Part shown: positions 27,357 through 38,000 of the stretch, in pieces
Numbering within the stretch: the first letter of the stretch is position 1
How the letters are laid out: each line of letters opens with the position of its first letter
Source of the DNA: Thauera humireducens
GTDB lineage: Bacteria; Pseudomonadota; Gammaproteobacteria; Burkholderiales; Rhodocyclaceae
Assembly (NCBI RefSeq): GCF_001051995.2
Contig: NZ_CP014646.1
Span: 930,001-994,000 of the forward strand
Length of the DNA stretch: 64,000 bases
Direction of reading: 5' to 3'
Notes under the pieces: model-generated
The model's database searches: none
What the model saw: only the letters and a program-made list of their open reading frames with translations
What the model was told of the DNA's origin: nothing
Translations under genes and position numbers: made by a program

Positions 27357-30300
27357 TCAGGCCTTCACCGCGTCGAGCAGGTCCTTCACCGCCTTTACCC
27401 GGTCCTTGAGGTTGGGCAGGCTGGCGCGGCGCACCAGCTTCTCCGGGCCCGCCATCTTCGTGCTGCGGTCCTTCTGGATCAGGAAGATCACCTTCACCGG
27501 GTCGATCGGCGCGTCCTTGGCGAACTGCACGCTGATCTGCGCATCCGAGGCGTCGAGCTTCTGCACGCCGTAGTCCTTCACCAGCATGCGCAGGCGGTGG
27601 GTCTCGATCAGCGCGGCGGTCTGCGGCGGCACTTCGCCGAAACGGTCGATGAGTTCCTCCTGCAGCGCACGCAGATCGTCTTCGGTGTCGCAGTTCGCGA
27701 GGCGCTTGTAGAGGGTCAGGCGCTCCTGCACGTCGGGGCAGTAGTCCGTGGGAAGCAGCGCCGGGGCGTGGAGGTTGATCTCGGACACCACCTCCAGCGG
27801 TTGCGACAGGTCGGGCTCCTTGCCGGCCTGCAGATCCTTGACCGCGCGTTTCAGCATTTCGGTATAGAGGCTGAAGCCGACCTGCTGGATCTCGCCCGAC
27901 TGGTTCTCGCCCAGCACCTCGCCGGCGCCGCGGATCTCGAGGTCGTGCATCGCCAGGTAGAAGCCGGAGCCGAGGTCTTCCATCATCGCGATGGCCTCGA
28001 GCCTCTTCTGCGCCTGTGCGGTGGGCTTGGCGCCCGGCATGGTCAGCAGGTAGGCGTAGGCCTGATGGTGGCTGCGGCCGACGCGACCGCGCAACTGGTG
28101 CAGCTGTGCGAGGCCGAAGCGGTCGGCGCGGTTGATGATGATGGTGTTGGCGGTCGGAATGTTGATGCCGGTCTCGATGATCGTGGTGCACAACAGCAGG
28201 TTGGCGCGCTGCTGGGTGAAGTCGCGCATCACGCGCTCGAGCTCGCGCTCGGGCAGTTGGCCGTGGCCGACCACGATGCGCGCCTCCGGTAGCAGCTCCT
28301 CGAGGTCGTTACGCATGTTGTCGATGGTGTCGACCTCGTTGTGCAGGAAGTACACCTGGCCGCCGCGCTTGAACTCGCGCAGGACCGCCTCGCGGATCAC
28401 GCCGCGGCTTGAAGGCTGCACGAAAGTCTTGATCGACAGGCGCTTCTGCGGTGGCGTGGCGATCACGGAGAACTCGCGCAGGCCTTCCATCGCCAGACCC
28501 AGCGTGCGCGGGATGGGCGTGGCGGTCAGCGTGAGGATGTCGACCTCGGAACGCAGCTGCTTGAGCGCTTCCTTCTGGCGTACGCCGAAGCGGTGTTCCT
28601 CGTCGATGATCACCAGGCCGAGGCGCTTGAACATCACGTCTTTCTGCAGCAGGCGATGGGTGCCGATGATGATGTCCACCTTGCCTTCGGACAGCAGCTG
28701 CAGCGCCTCCGCCTGTTCCTTGGCCGACTTGAAGCGCGACAGTTCGGCGATCTTGATCGGCCAGTCGGCGAAGCGGTCGGCGAACGTCTGGTAGTGCTGC
28801 TCGGCGAGCAGGGTGGTCGGGCACAGCACCACCACCTGCTTGCCGTCCGCGACCGCGATGAACGCGGCGCGCAGGGCGACCTCGGTCTTGCCAAAGCCGA
28901 CGTCGCCGCACACCAGGCGGTCCATCGGCCGACCCGACTTCATGTCGCTGACCACGGCGTCGATGGCTGCCTGCTGGTCGGGCGTGGTTTCGAAGCCGAA
29001 TCCCTCGGCAAAGGCTTCCAGATCGTGCTGCTTGAAGTCGAAGCGATGGCCTGCGCGCGCCGCGCGCTGGGCGTAGAGGGCGAGCAACTCGGCGGCCGTG
29101 TCGCGCACCTGCATCGCGGCCTTCTTCTTGGCCTTCTCCCACTGGCCTGAGCCGAGGCGGTGCAGGTCGACCGCCTCGGGATCGGCGCCGGCGTAGCGGG
29201 TGATCACGTGCAGTTGCGAAACCGGCACGTAGAGCTTGTCGCCGCCGTTGTACTCCAGGTGCAGGAACTCGGTGTCGCCCTCGCCGAGGTTCATGTGGAT
29301 GAGGCCCAGGTAGCGGCCAATGCCATGCGACACATGCACCACCGGATCGCCGACCTTCAACTCCGACAGGTCGCGCAGCCAGCCTTCCATGGTGGCTGCC
29401 TTGCGCGCGTCGCGGCGGGCACGGGTGCGGGCGGTGGCGGCGTAGAGCTCAGTCTCGGTGAAGACCGCGAGCTTCGCCGCGGGCAGCACGAAGCCGCGCG
29501 CGAGCGGGGCGACGCCAAGCGCGAGGCGTGCATCGGAATCCATGAAGGCGCCGAAGTCGGCGCTGGCCTCGGGCTTGAGCCCATACTCGGCGAAGAACTC
29601 GGCCATGGTCTCGCGCCGGCCGGGCGAGTCCGACAGCAGCAGCACGCGGCCGTCAAAGGCGTCGAGGAAAACCTTCAGCTTGTGCAGCGGGTCAGTCGCC
29701 TTGCGCTCGACGGCGACGTCAGGCGGCGGCAAGGCGAGCGCATCGGTCGCAGTGGCATTGGCTTCGGCACCGAGCGCCAGACGCGGCAAGCTCTTCAACG
29801 CAATGAAGAAGGCCTCGTCGGTCAGGAAAAGCTGTTCGGGCGGCAGCACCGGTCGCGTACGGTCGCCCTTCAACAGATCATGGCGGGAGCGTGTGTCCTT
29901 CCAGAACTCCGCGATCGCAGCCGGCACGTCGCGGTGCAGCAGCACTGCCGTGTCGGCCGGCAGGTAATCGAGCAGGGTGGCGGTGTCGTCGAAGAACAGC
30001 GGCAGGTAGTACTCGACGCCGGCCGGGGCGATGCCGTTGGAGACGTCCTTGTAGATCGCCGCACGCGTCGGATCGCCCTCGAAGGTCTCGCGGAAGCGGC
30101 TGCGGAAGCGCGTGCGCCCCTTGTCGTCGAGCGGGAACTCGCGCGCCGGCAGCAAACGGATTTCCTTGGTCGGATAGACCGAGCGCTGGGTGTCGGGGTC
30201 GAAGGTCTTGATGCTCTCGACCTCGTCATCGAAGAGGTCGATACGGAAGGGTAGCGGCGAGCCCATCGGGAACAGGTCGACCAGGCCGCCGCGCACCGAG

Positions 30301-30806
30301 AATTCGCCCGGGCTCACCACCTGGGTGACGTGCGCATAGCCCGCCAGCGCCATCTGCGCCTTGAACTGCTCGACGTCGAGCTTCTCGCCCTGCTTGAGGA
30401 AGAAGGTGTAGGCGGCCAGATACGAGGGCGGCGCCATGCGGTACAGCGCGGTGGACGCAGGCACCAGCAGCACGTCCGTCTCGCCGCGGGTGATGGCGTA
30501 CAGCGAGGACAGACGCTCGGAGATCAGATCCTGATGCGGCGAGAAGTTGTCGTAGGGCAGGGTCTCCCAATCCGGTAGCAGGTGGACCCGCAGTCCGGGC
30601 GAGGCCCAGGCGATCTCTTCCTGCAGGCGCTGCGCATCCAGCGGATTGGCCGTGATCACGAGCAGCATACGGCCACGGCTGGCAAGCTGGGCGACGGCGA
30701 GCGCATCGGCGGACCCTGCGAGGGGCGGCAGCTCGAGCCGCGCGCCGGGTTTGGGCAGGGTGCTGGTGGCGAGTTTTGCGAGCAGGGAATCGAGGGGATT
30801 GGGCAT
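27357..30806 (-). CDS. mfd: Transcription-repair coupling factor
   Basis: This 1149-aa SF2 translocase displaces RNA polymerase stalled at DNA damage and recruits UvrA. A UvrB-like N-terminal module (residues about 1-340) is followed by a degenerate linker, then the RNA-polymerase-interacting domain (about 480-550: VGDPVVHVSHGIGRYLGL). The helicase motors have Walker A VCGDVGFGKTEVALRAAF, DEEHRFGVRQKE, TLTATPIPRTL and the RG motif QLRGRVGRSHHQAYAY. The TRCF C-terminal domain ends it. Start at the ATG at 30806, giving the length usual for Mfd. A TATAAT box is 67 bp upstream. Confidence 0.97.
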   Translation of the reverse strand: MPNPLDSLLAKLATSTLPKPGARLELPPLAGSADALAVAQLASRGRMLLVITANPLDAQRLQEEIAWASPGLRVHLLPDWETLPYDNFSPHQDLISERLSSLYAITRGETDVLLVPASTALYRMAPPSYLAAYTFFLKQGEKLDVEQFKAQMALAGYAHVTQVVSPGEFSVRGGLVDLFPMGSPLPFRIDLFDDEVESIKTFDPDTQRSVYPTKEIRLLPAREFPLDDKGRTRFRSRFRETFEGDPTRAAIYKDVSNGIAPAGVEYYLPLFFDDTATLLDYLPADTAVLLHRDVPAAIAEFWKDTRSRHDLLKGDRTRPVLPPEQLFLTDEAFFIALKSLPRLALGAEANATATDALALPPPDVAVERKATDPLHKLKVFLDAFDGRVLLLSDSPGRRETMAEFFAEYGLKPEASADFGAFMDSDARLALGVAPLARGFVLPAAKLAVFTETELYAATARTRARRDARKAATMEGWLRDLSELKVGDPVVHVSHGIGRYLGLIHMNLGEGDTEFLHLEYNGGDKLYVPVSQLHVITRYAGADPEAVDLHRLGSGQWEKAKKKAAMQVRDTAAELLALYAQRAARAGHRFDFKQHDLEAFAEGFGFETTPDQQAAIDAVVSDMKSGRPMDRLVCGDVGFGKTEVALRAAFIAVADGKQVVVLCPTTLLAEQHYQTFADRFADWPIKIAELSRFKSAKEQAEALQLLSEGKVDIIIGTHRLLQKDVMFKRLGLVIIDEEHRFGVRQKEALKQLRSEVDILTLTATPIPRTLGLAMEGLREFSVIATPPQKRLSIKTFVQPSSRGVIREAVLREFKRGGQVYFLHNEVDTIDNMRNDLEELLPEARIVVGHGQLPERELERVMRDFTQQRANLLLCTTIIETGINIPTANTIIINRADRFGLAQLHQLRGRVGRSHHQAYAYLLTMPGAKPTAQAQKRLEAIAMMEDLGSGFYLAMHDLEIRGAGEVLGENQSGEIQQVGFSLYTEMLKRAVKDLQAGKEPDLSQPLEVVSEINLHAPALLPTDYCPDVQERLTLYKRLANCDTEDDLRALQEELIDRFGEVPPQTAALIETHRLRMLVKDYGVQKLDASDAQISVQFAKDAPIDPVKVIFLIQKDRSTKMAGPEKLVRRASLPNLKDRVKAVKDLLDAVKA

Positions 30807-30872
30807 GGGGCGTGACGGAAGACTCGGCAACAATCCGGCGGTCGTGGCCGGCATGCGCGTTCGGAAACGACA

Positions 30873-30878
30873 ATTATA
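30873..30878 (-). promoter_or_regulatory. TATAAT -10 box before mfd
   Basis: A perfect TATAAT on the minus strand (30878 to 30873) lies 67 bases before the mfd ATG. A -35 match is poor. Confidence 0.4.
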
Positions 30879-30952
30879 AGGAAGCCGGCGTGTCGTGGCG
30901 GGCGATGCTGCGCAGGGAGGTTACGACGGGTCAGCGACGGCGGCAGTTCCTT

Positions 30953-30967
30953 ACGTTGACGTTAACG
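30953..30967. promoter_or_regulatory. Operator-like element, copy 1 (before alpha/beta hydrolase)
   Basis: ACGTTGACGTTAACG here is identical over 15 bases to the element at 51835-51849. It contains the palindromic core CGTTAACG. It lies 74 bp before the hydrolase ATG. The TTGACGTTAACG half resembles operators that I recall for MerR-family LiuR regulators of branched-chain acyl-CoA catabolism; that assignment is from memory and unproven here. Confidence 0.45.
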
Positions 30968-31040
30968 GCATGCAAAAGCATCATCGTCCTCGACGCGAAC
31001 GTCGATCACCCATCCTCCCAACAACGAACACCGCGAGACG

Positions 31041-31844
31041 ATGACTCGAAATTTCCCAAGACTCGACATCCAGGACCGCTGGTTCGAGTCGGGCAGCGGG
31101 CGCCTGTATGTGCGTGCCTGGTCACCCGAGTCGGCCGTGTCGGACACGCCGATCATCCTGCTGCATGACTCGCTCGGCAGCGTCGAACTCTGGCGCGACT
31201 TTCCCGCCGCCTTGTGTGCCGAGACCGGACGCCAGGTCCTTGCCTACGATCGCCTCGGTTTCGGGCGGTCCGATGCTCACCCCGGAAAGCTGCCACTCGA
31301 CTTCGTCGCGCGCGAAGCGGAAGCGGGCTTCGACGCCGTTCGTCGGCAGCTGGGCCTTGGCCGCTTCGTCGCCTTCGGCCATAGCGTCGGGGGCGGCATG
31401 GCCGTGCATTGCGCGGCACGTTTCGCCACAGACTGTGCCGCGCTGATCACCGAGTCGGCCCAGGCTTTCGTCGAGGACCGGACCCTTGCGGGTATCGAGA
31501 CGGCGCGCGAGCTGTTCACCGACCCGGCCCAGGTCGAAAGGCTCGCCCGTTACCACGGCGACAAGGCGGCCTGGGTGCTCGACGCCTGGATCGGCTCCTG
31601 GCTCAGTCCCGAGTTCGCAACGTGGTCGCTGGATGCGGTGTTGCCGCAGGTGCATTGTCCTGTGCTCGCGCTGCATGGCGCCGACGACGAGTATGGCAGT
31701 CCCGCGCACCCGGAGCGGATCGGCCGGCTCGTGAGCGGTCCTGCCCGAGTCGAGGTGATGGCGGCGACACGACACGTACCACATCGGGAAAGACCGGCAG
31801 ACGTGCTCCAACGCGTCGCCGCCTTCCTGCGCGACATCCCCTGA
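31041..31844 (+). CDS. Alpha/beta hydrolase
   Basis: This 267-aa cytoplasmic alpha/beta-hydrolase shows the oxyanion region PIILLHDSLGSVELWRDF. The nucleophile elbow GHSVGGGM puts Ser at about residue 116. The acid is likely Asp in LHGADDEYG, and the base His in ATRHVPHRERP, so the triad looks complete. The cap is small. No signal peptide. The substrate cannot be told; an esterase or acyl-transfer role would fit the operator shared with an enoyl-CoA hydratase gene. It is followed 70 bp later by a nitroreductase in the same direction. Confidence 0.85.
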   Translation: MTRNFPRLDIQDRWFESGSGRLYVRAWSPESAVSDTPIILLHDSLGSVELWRDFPAALCAETGRQVLAYDRLGFGRSDAHPGKLPLDFVAREAEAGFDAVRRQLGLGRFVAFGHSVGGGMAVHCAARFATDCAALITESAQAFVEDRTLAGIETARELFTDPAQVERLARYHGDKAAWVLDAWIGSWLSPEFATWSLDAVLPQVHCPVLALHGADDEYGSPAHPERIGRLVSGPARVEVMAATRHVPHRERPADVLQRVAAFLRDIP

Positions 31845-31913
31845 CCGGCGCATCGCGACCGACGCATTGTGATCGGCAAAGCGCCCCCACAACCCAGACA
31901 AGAGATCTTGAGC

Positions 31914-32606
31914 ATGACGAACGCCTTCCAGCCCGCAGTCGACGAAGTGATCCAGAGCCGGTACTCGTGCCGCGCCTTCCTGCCGCGCCCCGTGCCGCGC
32001 ACAACCATCGAGGAGATCCTTGCCGTCGCCTCGCGCGCGCCCTCGGGCACCAACATTCAACCGTGGAGGGCCTGGGTGCTGACCGGTGAGACCAAGGCGG
32101 CCCTGACCGAACGCCTGCTGGCCGCCTTCGACGACCCCGAGGAAGCGGCAACGCATGCCGATCCCTACCAGTACTACCCCAAGCAATGGATCTCGCCCTA
32201 TATCGACCGCCGTCGCAAGGTCGGCCTGCAGCTCTACGGCCTGCTCGGCATCCAGAAAGGCGACGCCAAGCGCATGCACGAGCAGTTCGCGCGCAACTAC
32301 AAGTTCTTCGATGCGCCGGTCGGGCTGATCTTCACGGTCGATCGGGTCATGGAGCAGGGCTCCTGGCTCGACTACGGCATGTTCCTGCAGAACGTCATGC
32401 TGGCAGCGAAGGCGCGCGGACTGGATACCTGCCCGCAGGCCGCGTTGATCCAGTTCCACCGCATCATCCGCCAGACGCTGGAGATCCCCGACAACGAAAC
32501 GCTGATCTGCGGCATGTCCCTGGGTTACGCCGATCCAGCCGCGCCGGAGAACACGCTCCGGACCGAGCGCGCACCGCTGTCGGAGTGGGTCTCCTTTCGC
32601 GACTGA
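31914..32606 (+). CDS. Nitroreductase-family FMN oxidoreductase
   Basis: This 230-aa flavoprotein begins with the FMN-phosphate-binding SRYSCRAFLPRPVPRTTI, followed by ASRAPSGTNIQPWRAWVLTG. Further motifs are GMFLQNVMLAAKARGLDTCP and a C-terminal MSLGYADPAAPEN typical of the family. It should reduce nitroaromatics or quinones with NAD(P)H. I start at the ATG at 31914; an earlier in-frame start at 31869 would extend into the gap after the hydrolase. Probably co-transcribed with the hydrolase. Confidence 0.88.
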   Translation: MTNAFQPAVDEVIQSRYSCRAFLPRPVPRTTIEEILAVASRAPSGTNIQPWRAWVLTGETKAALTERLLAAFDDPEEAATHADPYQYYPKQWISPYIDRRRKVGLQLYGLLGIQKGDAKRMHEQFARNYKFFDAPVGLIFTVDRVMEQGSWLDYGMFLQNVMLAAKARGLDTCPQAALIQFHRIIRQTLEIPDNETLICGMSLGYADPAAPENTLRTERAPLSEWVSFRD

Positions 32607-32615
32607 AGCTACCGC

Positions 32616-32632
32616 TTGCCGCGCGGCGGCAA
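32616..32632. terminator. Hairpin between convergent nitroreductase and amr operon
   Basis: TTGCCGC-GCG-GCGGCAA forms a perfect 7-bp stem with a 3-base loop, 10 bp after the nitroreductase stop and about 30 bp from the end of the opposing operon. No T-run follows, so the function is tentative. Confidence 0.35.
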
Positions 32633-32662
32633 CGCCCGGTCGCCGCCGCGCGCGCACGGCCC

Positions 32663-33315
32663 TCAGGCCTGCGCCGTGCCCTCTGCTTGGGGGAAGTGCT
32701 GCCGCAACCAGGCGCAGGCTGCCCGTGCGGCCAGCAGGTCGTTGTCGTGCTCGCTGTCGGTCGGTGGCAGCGCCAGCCAATGATGATCCCCCTTCAGCAG
32801 GGGATAGGCCCGGGTGAGGATGGTGGCCTCGGGCGTGCCGGGCGTCACGATGAAACGGATCGGCGTGCGTACGGCGCGCAGGGGCTCGGCGCCAGCCAGA
32901 TCGGCGCGCCCGCCGAGGAACGCGATCGAACGAAAGGACTCCGGCGACCGCACCGCGGCGCGAACCGCCGCTGCACAGCCCGTGCCGGTTGCAACCACCG
33001 CGAGTGGCAGGCCGACGAGCGGCGGCTGATGCGAAGCCCACTCGATGGCAGCGAGGACGCGGTCGGTGAGGCGAGGGATGTTGAACGGGGCGTCCGGATC
33101 GCGCAGTGCCTCCTGACGGGTCAGCAGATCGACCGTCATCGTCGCGAAGCCGGCCGCCTGCAGCGTCAGTTCAAGCGGCCGGTGCGACTGATCGAGCGGA
33201 GGGTGTCCCGACGAGTTCAGGCACATGGCAAGCCCGCGGACGTCAGGTGCATGGGCGAGGACGCCGTCCAGCCAAACGCCGTGCGCAGGAATGCTGAGAT
33301 CGATGTGCCGGAGTT

Positions 33316-33319
<4 letters not shown>
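32663..33319 (-). CDS. Degenerate dienelactone-hydrolase-like protein of the AmmeMemoRadiSam operon
   Basis: This protein is about 218 aa, from the GTG at 33319 with AGGA upstream; the start overlaps the previous stop as GTGA. The fold reads as an alpha/beta hydrolase of the kind often found with AmmeMemoRadiSam genes (HRPLELTLQAAGFATMTVDLLT, then a strand-turn-helix). However, the nucleophile elbow that is usually G-x-S-x-G appears as VVATGTGCAAAVRAA, with Gly where Ser is expected. The usual GGRD acid loop reads TPGTPEA. It may therefore be a non-catalytic relative. Function unknown. Confidence 0.65.
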
Positions 33320-34442
<1,123 letters not shown>

Positions 34443-34446
<4 letters not shown>

Positions 34447-35015
34447 GAGGCCTCCGCGCGGGATTCATGCCACTTTCTGACGTTGTAGCGCGCGGCCATC
34501 AGGCCGTCCACCGGACGCTCGACCGGCATGCCGGCCTTGCACTTGAGCGCGGCGAGAAACATCTCGGGCTGCGGCAGTTGCGACCACACCTGCGGCAGGA
34601 AAGTGGCGCTGCGACAGCCCGCGAACAGGATCAGACCGTCCTCGAAAGGGCGCAACTGGCGCAGCAGGTCGGCTTCGTCCGCGAAGTCGATGAATTCCGG
34701 CTCGCTGAGCAGCGACACCTCGACCTCGACTTGCGCGAACTCGTCGGCGTCGAGCGGGGGAAAGCGCGGATCCTGGCTGGCGGCCGCAATGGCATTCGCG
34801 ATGACGTCGGCCCCCAGCGCGCGGGTGCGCCGCAGGCTGCCGATGCAGCCGCGCAACTCGCCCTCCAGCATCAAGGTGACGAAGGTCGCGCCGCGCTCGC
34901 CAAGCCTCGGATCGGCGCCGGGCTCGGGCGCGGGACCCAGCCCAAGGTGATGCGCGATCGCTGCGCGTGCGAGACGGAGCAGCTCGGGGCCGAGGTCAGT
35001 GGCGGGCATGGGCAT
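34443..35015 (-). CDS. amrA: AmmeMemoRadiSam system protein A (AMMECR1 domain)
   Basis: This 190-aa protein has the AMMECR1 fold: GATFVTLMLEGELRGCIGSL with the family signature LRGCIG, DPRFPPLDADEFAQVEVEVS, and GLILFAGCRSATFLPQVWSQLP. The conserved Cys in RGCIGSL is a likely reactive site. It overlaps amrB by 20 bp and amrS by 4 bp, so translation is coupled. Function unknown; partner of the radical SAM enzyme. Confidence 0.92.
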
Positions 35016-35820
35016 CGGGCTCCGGTTCGCAGAAGGCGATGCTGGCGTAGCCGACCACGCGCGTGCGGTCGCCCGCGGTGTCGCCGGAATTGCGCAGATC
35101 GAGCAGGTGAGGCTGCAGATGCTGGCGTCGGGCGGCGAGCAGCAAGCCGTTGAGCGGCGTTGCCCCGCAAGCCTGTTCGTGGTTGAGCCCCGCGCGCAGG
35201 GCGATGACCTGATCGGCGGTCGAGCGGTCGATCCATTGCGCCTGGCGGTAAGACAGGTAATGCGAAAGGTCCGAGCTGATCACGATCAGCGTTTCCGGGC
35301 CGCCCCACAGGGCCTCGATGAGCTCGGCCACGCTCTCGTCGTCGGCGTCGCCGACCAGCAGCGGGACGAGCGTGAACCTGTCGAGCACCATCTGCAGGAA
35401 GGGCAGCTGCACTTCAAGGCAGTGCTCGAGCGCGTGGGGCGAATCGTCCACCCGCACATCGTCGCGCGCCTGCAGGGCCAGCCAGTCGGCACGGCTCAGG
35501 GGAACCTCTCCGAGCGGGGTCATGAAGGCCTGTGCCGCGGGCAGCGAAAACCCGCGCACCGCCACGCGATGCGTCGGCCCGAGCATCACGACGCGGCGAA
35601 TCTGCCCGCGCAGCGGCGCAAGGGCGCGATATGCACTCGCGGCGACCGGCCCCGAGTACATGTAACCCGCGTGCGGCACGACGATCGCCTTGGGCGGGGC
35701 CACCTGCTCGAGCGGAACGGCGGACGCAAGCATTTCGGCAAGCTGGATGCGCAGCACGCGCTCATCAGCCGGATAGAACTGGCCGGCGACGGCCGCCGGT
35801 CGGACGGAAGCATTGGCCAT
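34996..35820 (-). CDS. amrB: AmmeMemoRadiSam system protein B (MEMO1-like dioxygenase fold)
   Basis: This 274-aa MEMO-family protein has VAGQFYPADERVLRIQL, IVVPHAGYMYSGPVAASAY (metal-ligand His), LGPTHRVAVRGFSLP, ISSDLSHYLSYRQA and the late NGLLLAARR segment. The fold is related to class III ring-opening dioxygenases; human MEMO1 has been reported to bind iron/copper. The start is at 35820, with AGGGAAA upstream; an in-frame start at 35862 would read through the operator palindrome. It is the first gene of the amrB-amrA-amrS-hydrolase operon. Confidence 0.92.
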   Translation of the reverse strand: MANASVRPAAVAGQFYPADERVLRIQLAEMLASAVPLEQVAPPKAIVVPHAGYMYSGPVAASAYRALAPLRGQIRRVVMLGPTHRVAVRGFSLPAAQAFMTPLGEVPLSRADWLALQARDDVRVDDSPHALEHCLEVQLPFLQMVLDRFTLVPLLVGDADDESVAELIEALWGGPETLIVISSDLSHYLSYRQAQWIDRSTADQVIALRAGLNHEQACGATPLNGLLLAARRQHLQPHLLDLRNSGDTAGDRTRVVGYASIAFCEPEPDAHARH

Positions 35821-35840
35821 GCTGGTTTCCCTGGCGTTCG

Positions 35841-35858
35841 CAAACGGAACTCCGTTTG
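35841..35858. promoter_or_regulatory. Perfect 18-bp palindromic operator before amrB
   Basis: CAAACGGA-AC-TCCGTTTG has perfect 8-bp arms. It lies between a minus-strand TATAAT (35868-35873) and the amrB ATG (35820), i.e. just past the expected transcription start. That is an ideal place for a repressor, such as a TetR-family dimer. No regulator gene is adjacent. Confidence 0.6.
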
Positions 35859-35867
35859 ACAAGGCAA

Positions 35868-35873
35868 ATTATA
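35868..35873 (-). promoter_or_regulatory. TATAAT -10 box of the amr operon
   Basis: A consensus TATAAT on the minus strand lies 47 bases before the amrB ATG and overlaps the last codons of the upstream membrane-protein gene. The -35 is poor. Confidence 0.45.
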
Positions 35874-37143
35874 GACTTGCCGCCTGCAACGCGCTCCAGC
35901 CCATGCCGGCACCCAGTCCGAGCCCAACCACCATCATGCCGGGCAGGACTCTTGCAGCCAGCGGGCGGCCGCCGATCACGAGCGCCATTGCGGTCTTGAA
36001 GCCGAGGTTGGCCAGCATTGCCAGCCCGATCGCGATCACGGTCGGCTCCAGGGCGAGCTTGTCCATCGAGAACAGCCGCAGGCTCGACAGTGTGATCGCA
36101 TCGACGTCCGTCAGGCCCGACACCAGGGCCAGCACATAGAGGCCGCGATTGCCGAAGTAGTCCGACAGCCACGCCGCAGACAGCAGCACGAGGCCGTACA
36201 GCAGGCCGAAACCCAGGGCGGCCTTCAGCTCGGTCGGGTTGCTGGTGTTCGGCAGCACGGTCTCGCCGCGCTCGCCCAGACCGCGCCAGTGCCAGAGCAC
36301 GCCAGCAAGGCCGAGAACCAGCCCGGGGATCACGACGACGAGCAGCGGACGCAGCACGCTCGGTGCCACGAGACCGGCGATCACCGCCACCCGCAGCAGC
36401 ATCACGAGGTTGGCCAGCACGATCACGAGTCCCGCCATCGGCGCGATGGCCTCGGTTCCGCGCGCCTGGCGTGCATAGACCATGGTCGTCGCCGTGCTCG
36501 AGGCCAGTCCGCCGAAGATCCCGACGAAAACCGTGCCATAGCGCGCGCCGACCAGCTGGAGCGCGGTGTAGCCCGCCAGGCTCACCCCGGAGATCAGCAC
36601 CACCATCCACCAGATCTGGTACGGGTTGAGCGCGCCGAAGGGCCCGAATTCCTCGTTGGGCAGGATCGGCAGGATCACCAGCGACAGCACGCCGAACTGC
36701 AGGATCGAGATCCAGTCGCGCGGCTGAAGGCGGGTGGCAATGCCGCGCAACTGTGCCTTGAAGTACAGCAGCACGGTGGTGCCGACCGCCAGCATCACCG
36801 CGAGCTGCGCGTAGCCCATCCACACCGCCGCACCGAGGCAGTAGCACACGAGCAGGGCGGCGACCGAGGTCGTGCCCGGATCGGACGGATCGGGATGGCG
36901 CAGATAGGCGCTGATGATGGTGACGCCGACGATGACCAGGCCGGCCACGAAAGGCGCGATGCTCTGCAGGTCCTGGCCGAGCATGGCGACGAGGGCACCG
37001 AACATGGCGACGAGGCCGAAGGTGCGCAGGCCGGCGCGCGCCGAGGGCACACGCTCGCGCTCGAGACCGATCAGCAGGCCGATGCCGATGGCGATGAGGA
37101 AGGCTTCGATCTGGTCGGGATCAAGGGGGAGAGCGTCGGGCAT
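35869..37143 (-). CDS. MgtC/SapB + DUF4010 membrane protein
   Basis: This 424-aa polytopic inner-membrane protein begins with an MgtC/SapB-like domain (AFLIAIGIGLLIGLERER, then AGLRTFGLVAMFGALVAML). It continues into DUF4010 (about residues 180-400: VGARYGTVFVGIFGGLASSTATT and LVSGLTDVDAITLSSLRL). About 12-13 membrane helices are visible. MgtC domains are linked to Mg2+ limitation and ATP-synthase control, but the full-length family is uncharacterised. I start at the ATG at 37143. It lies upstream of the amr operon in the same direction. Confidence 0.88.
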   Translation of the reverse strand: MPDALPLDPDQIEAFLIAIGIGLLIGLERERVPSARAGLRTFGLVAMFGALVAMLGQDLQSIAPFVAGLVIVGVTIISAYLRHPDPSDPGTTSVAALLVCYCLGAAVWMGYAQLAVMLAVGTTVLLYFKAQLRGIATRLQPRDWISILQFGVLSLVILPILPNEEFGPFGALNPYQIWWMVVLISGVSLAGYTALQLVGARYGTVFVGIFGGLASSTATTMVYARQARGTEAIAPMAGLVIVLANLVMLLRVAVIAGLVAPSVLRPLLVVVIPGLVLGLAGVLWHWRGLGERGETVLPNTSNPTELKAALGFGLLYGLVLLSAAWLSDYFGNRGLYVLALVSGLTDVDAITLSSLRLFSMDKLALEPTVIAIGLAMLANLGFKTAMALVIGGRPLAARVLPGMMVVGLGLGAGMGWSALQAASL

Positions 37144-37279
37144 GGCGCCTGCGGATATGCGGTGCGGACGTGTCCGATCATACACGCGCGCACCGCCGGT
37201 TCCGCGCGAAGCACGCTTGCGGGACCCGCCTTGCAGGCGGTTTCACGCCGTTCGCCGTTCGCGCGGCGAGCTGCTTCGC

Positions 37280-37285
37280 TAGAAT
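37280..37285 (+). promoter_or_regulatory. TAGAAT -10-like box before ispD
   Basis: GCTAGAATGCGCGCC precedes the ispD ATG by only 7 bases after the hexamer, so the transcript may be nearly leaderless. The same hexamer appears before ppx and the methyltransferase. Confidence 0.35.
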
Positions 37286-37292
37286 GCGCGCC

Positions 37293-38000
37293 ATGCAAAA
37301 CCATCACCCGCGTCATTTCGCCATCGTGCCCGCTGCCGGCAGCGGCTCCCGCATGGGTGCGGCCCGACCCAAGCAGTACCTCTCGCTGCTCGGTCGCCCC
37401 CTGATCCATCACGCCCTTTCCGTGCTGTGCGCTGCACCGGAAATCGACAAGGTTTTCGTGGTCCTGTCGGTGGACGACCGCGAATGGTCGCGCTATGACT
37501 GGAGTGCACTCGGCGACAAGCTCGTGCCCCTGTTCTGCGGCGGTGCGACCCGCGCCGACAGCGTGCTGGGTGGCCTGCGCGCCATCGCTGGCGACGTGAC
37601 GCAGTCAGACTGGGTTCTGGTGCATGACGCCGCACGCCCCTGCCTCGCCCCCTGGCACATCGACAAGCTGGTGCGCGAACTGGCGCACGAGGAAGTGGGC
37701 GGCCTGCTCGCGGTGCCGGTCGCCGACACGCTGAAGCGGGCCGACGCCCATCGCCATGTGGCCGAGACCGTGCCGCGCGACAGCCTGTGGCAGGCACAGA
37801 CGCCGCAGATGTTCCGCTATGTGATGCTGCGCCGCGCGCTCGAAGGCGCGTCGGACGTGACCGACGAGGCGAGCGCCATCGAGGCGGCGGGCCTGCGTCC
37901 GCGCCTGGTGCAGGGCGACGCCACCAACCTGAAAGTGACCTATCCGCTCGACCTGCACCTGGCCGAGTGGATACTGCAGAACCGCGAGGGGCTCAAGTGA
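37293..38000 (+). CDS. ispD: 2-C-methyl-D-erythritol 4-phosphate cytidylyltransferase
   Basis: This 235-aa enzyme of the MEP isoprenoid pathway makes CDP-methylerythritol. The CTP-binding N-terminus [18 protein letters not shown] is followed by [23 protein letters not shown] and [24 protein letters not shown] and [20 protein letters not shown] complete the signature. The start is the ATG at 37293. Its stop overlaps the ispF start by one base (TGATG), as is common for this pair. Confidence 0.96.
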   Translation: MQNHHPRHFAIVPAAGSGSRMGAARPKQYLSLLGRPLIHHALSVLCAAPEIDKVFVVLSVDDREWSRYDWSALGDKLVPLFCGGATRADSVLGGLRAIAGDVTQSDWVLVHDAARPCLAPWHIDKLVRELAHEEVGGLLAVPVADTLKRADAHRHVAETVPRDSLWQAQTPQMFRYVMLRRALEGASDVTDEASAIEAAGLRPRLVQGDATNLKVTYPLDLHLAEWILQNREGLK

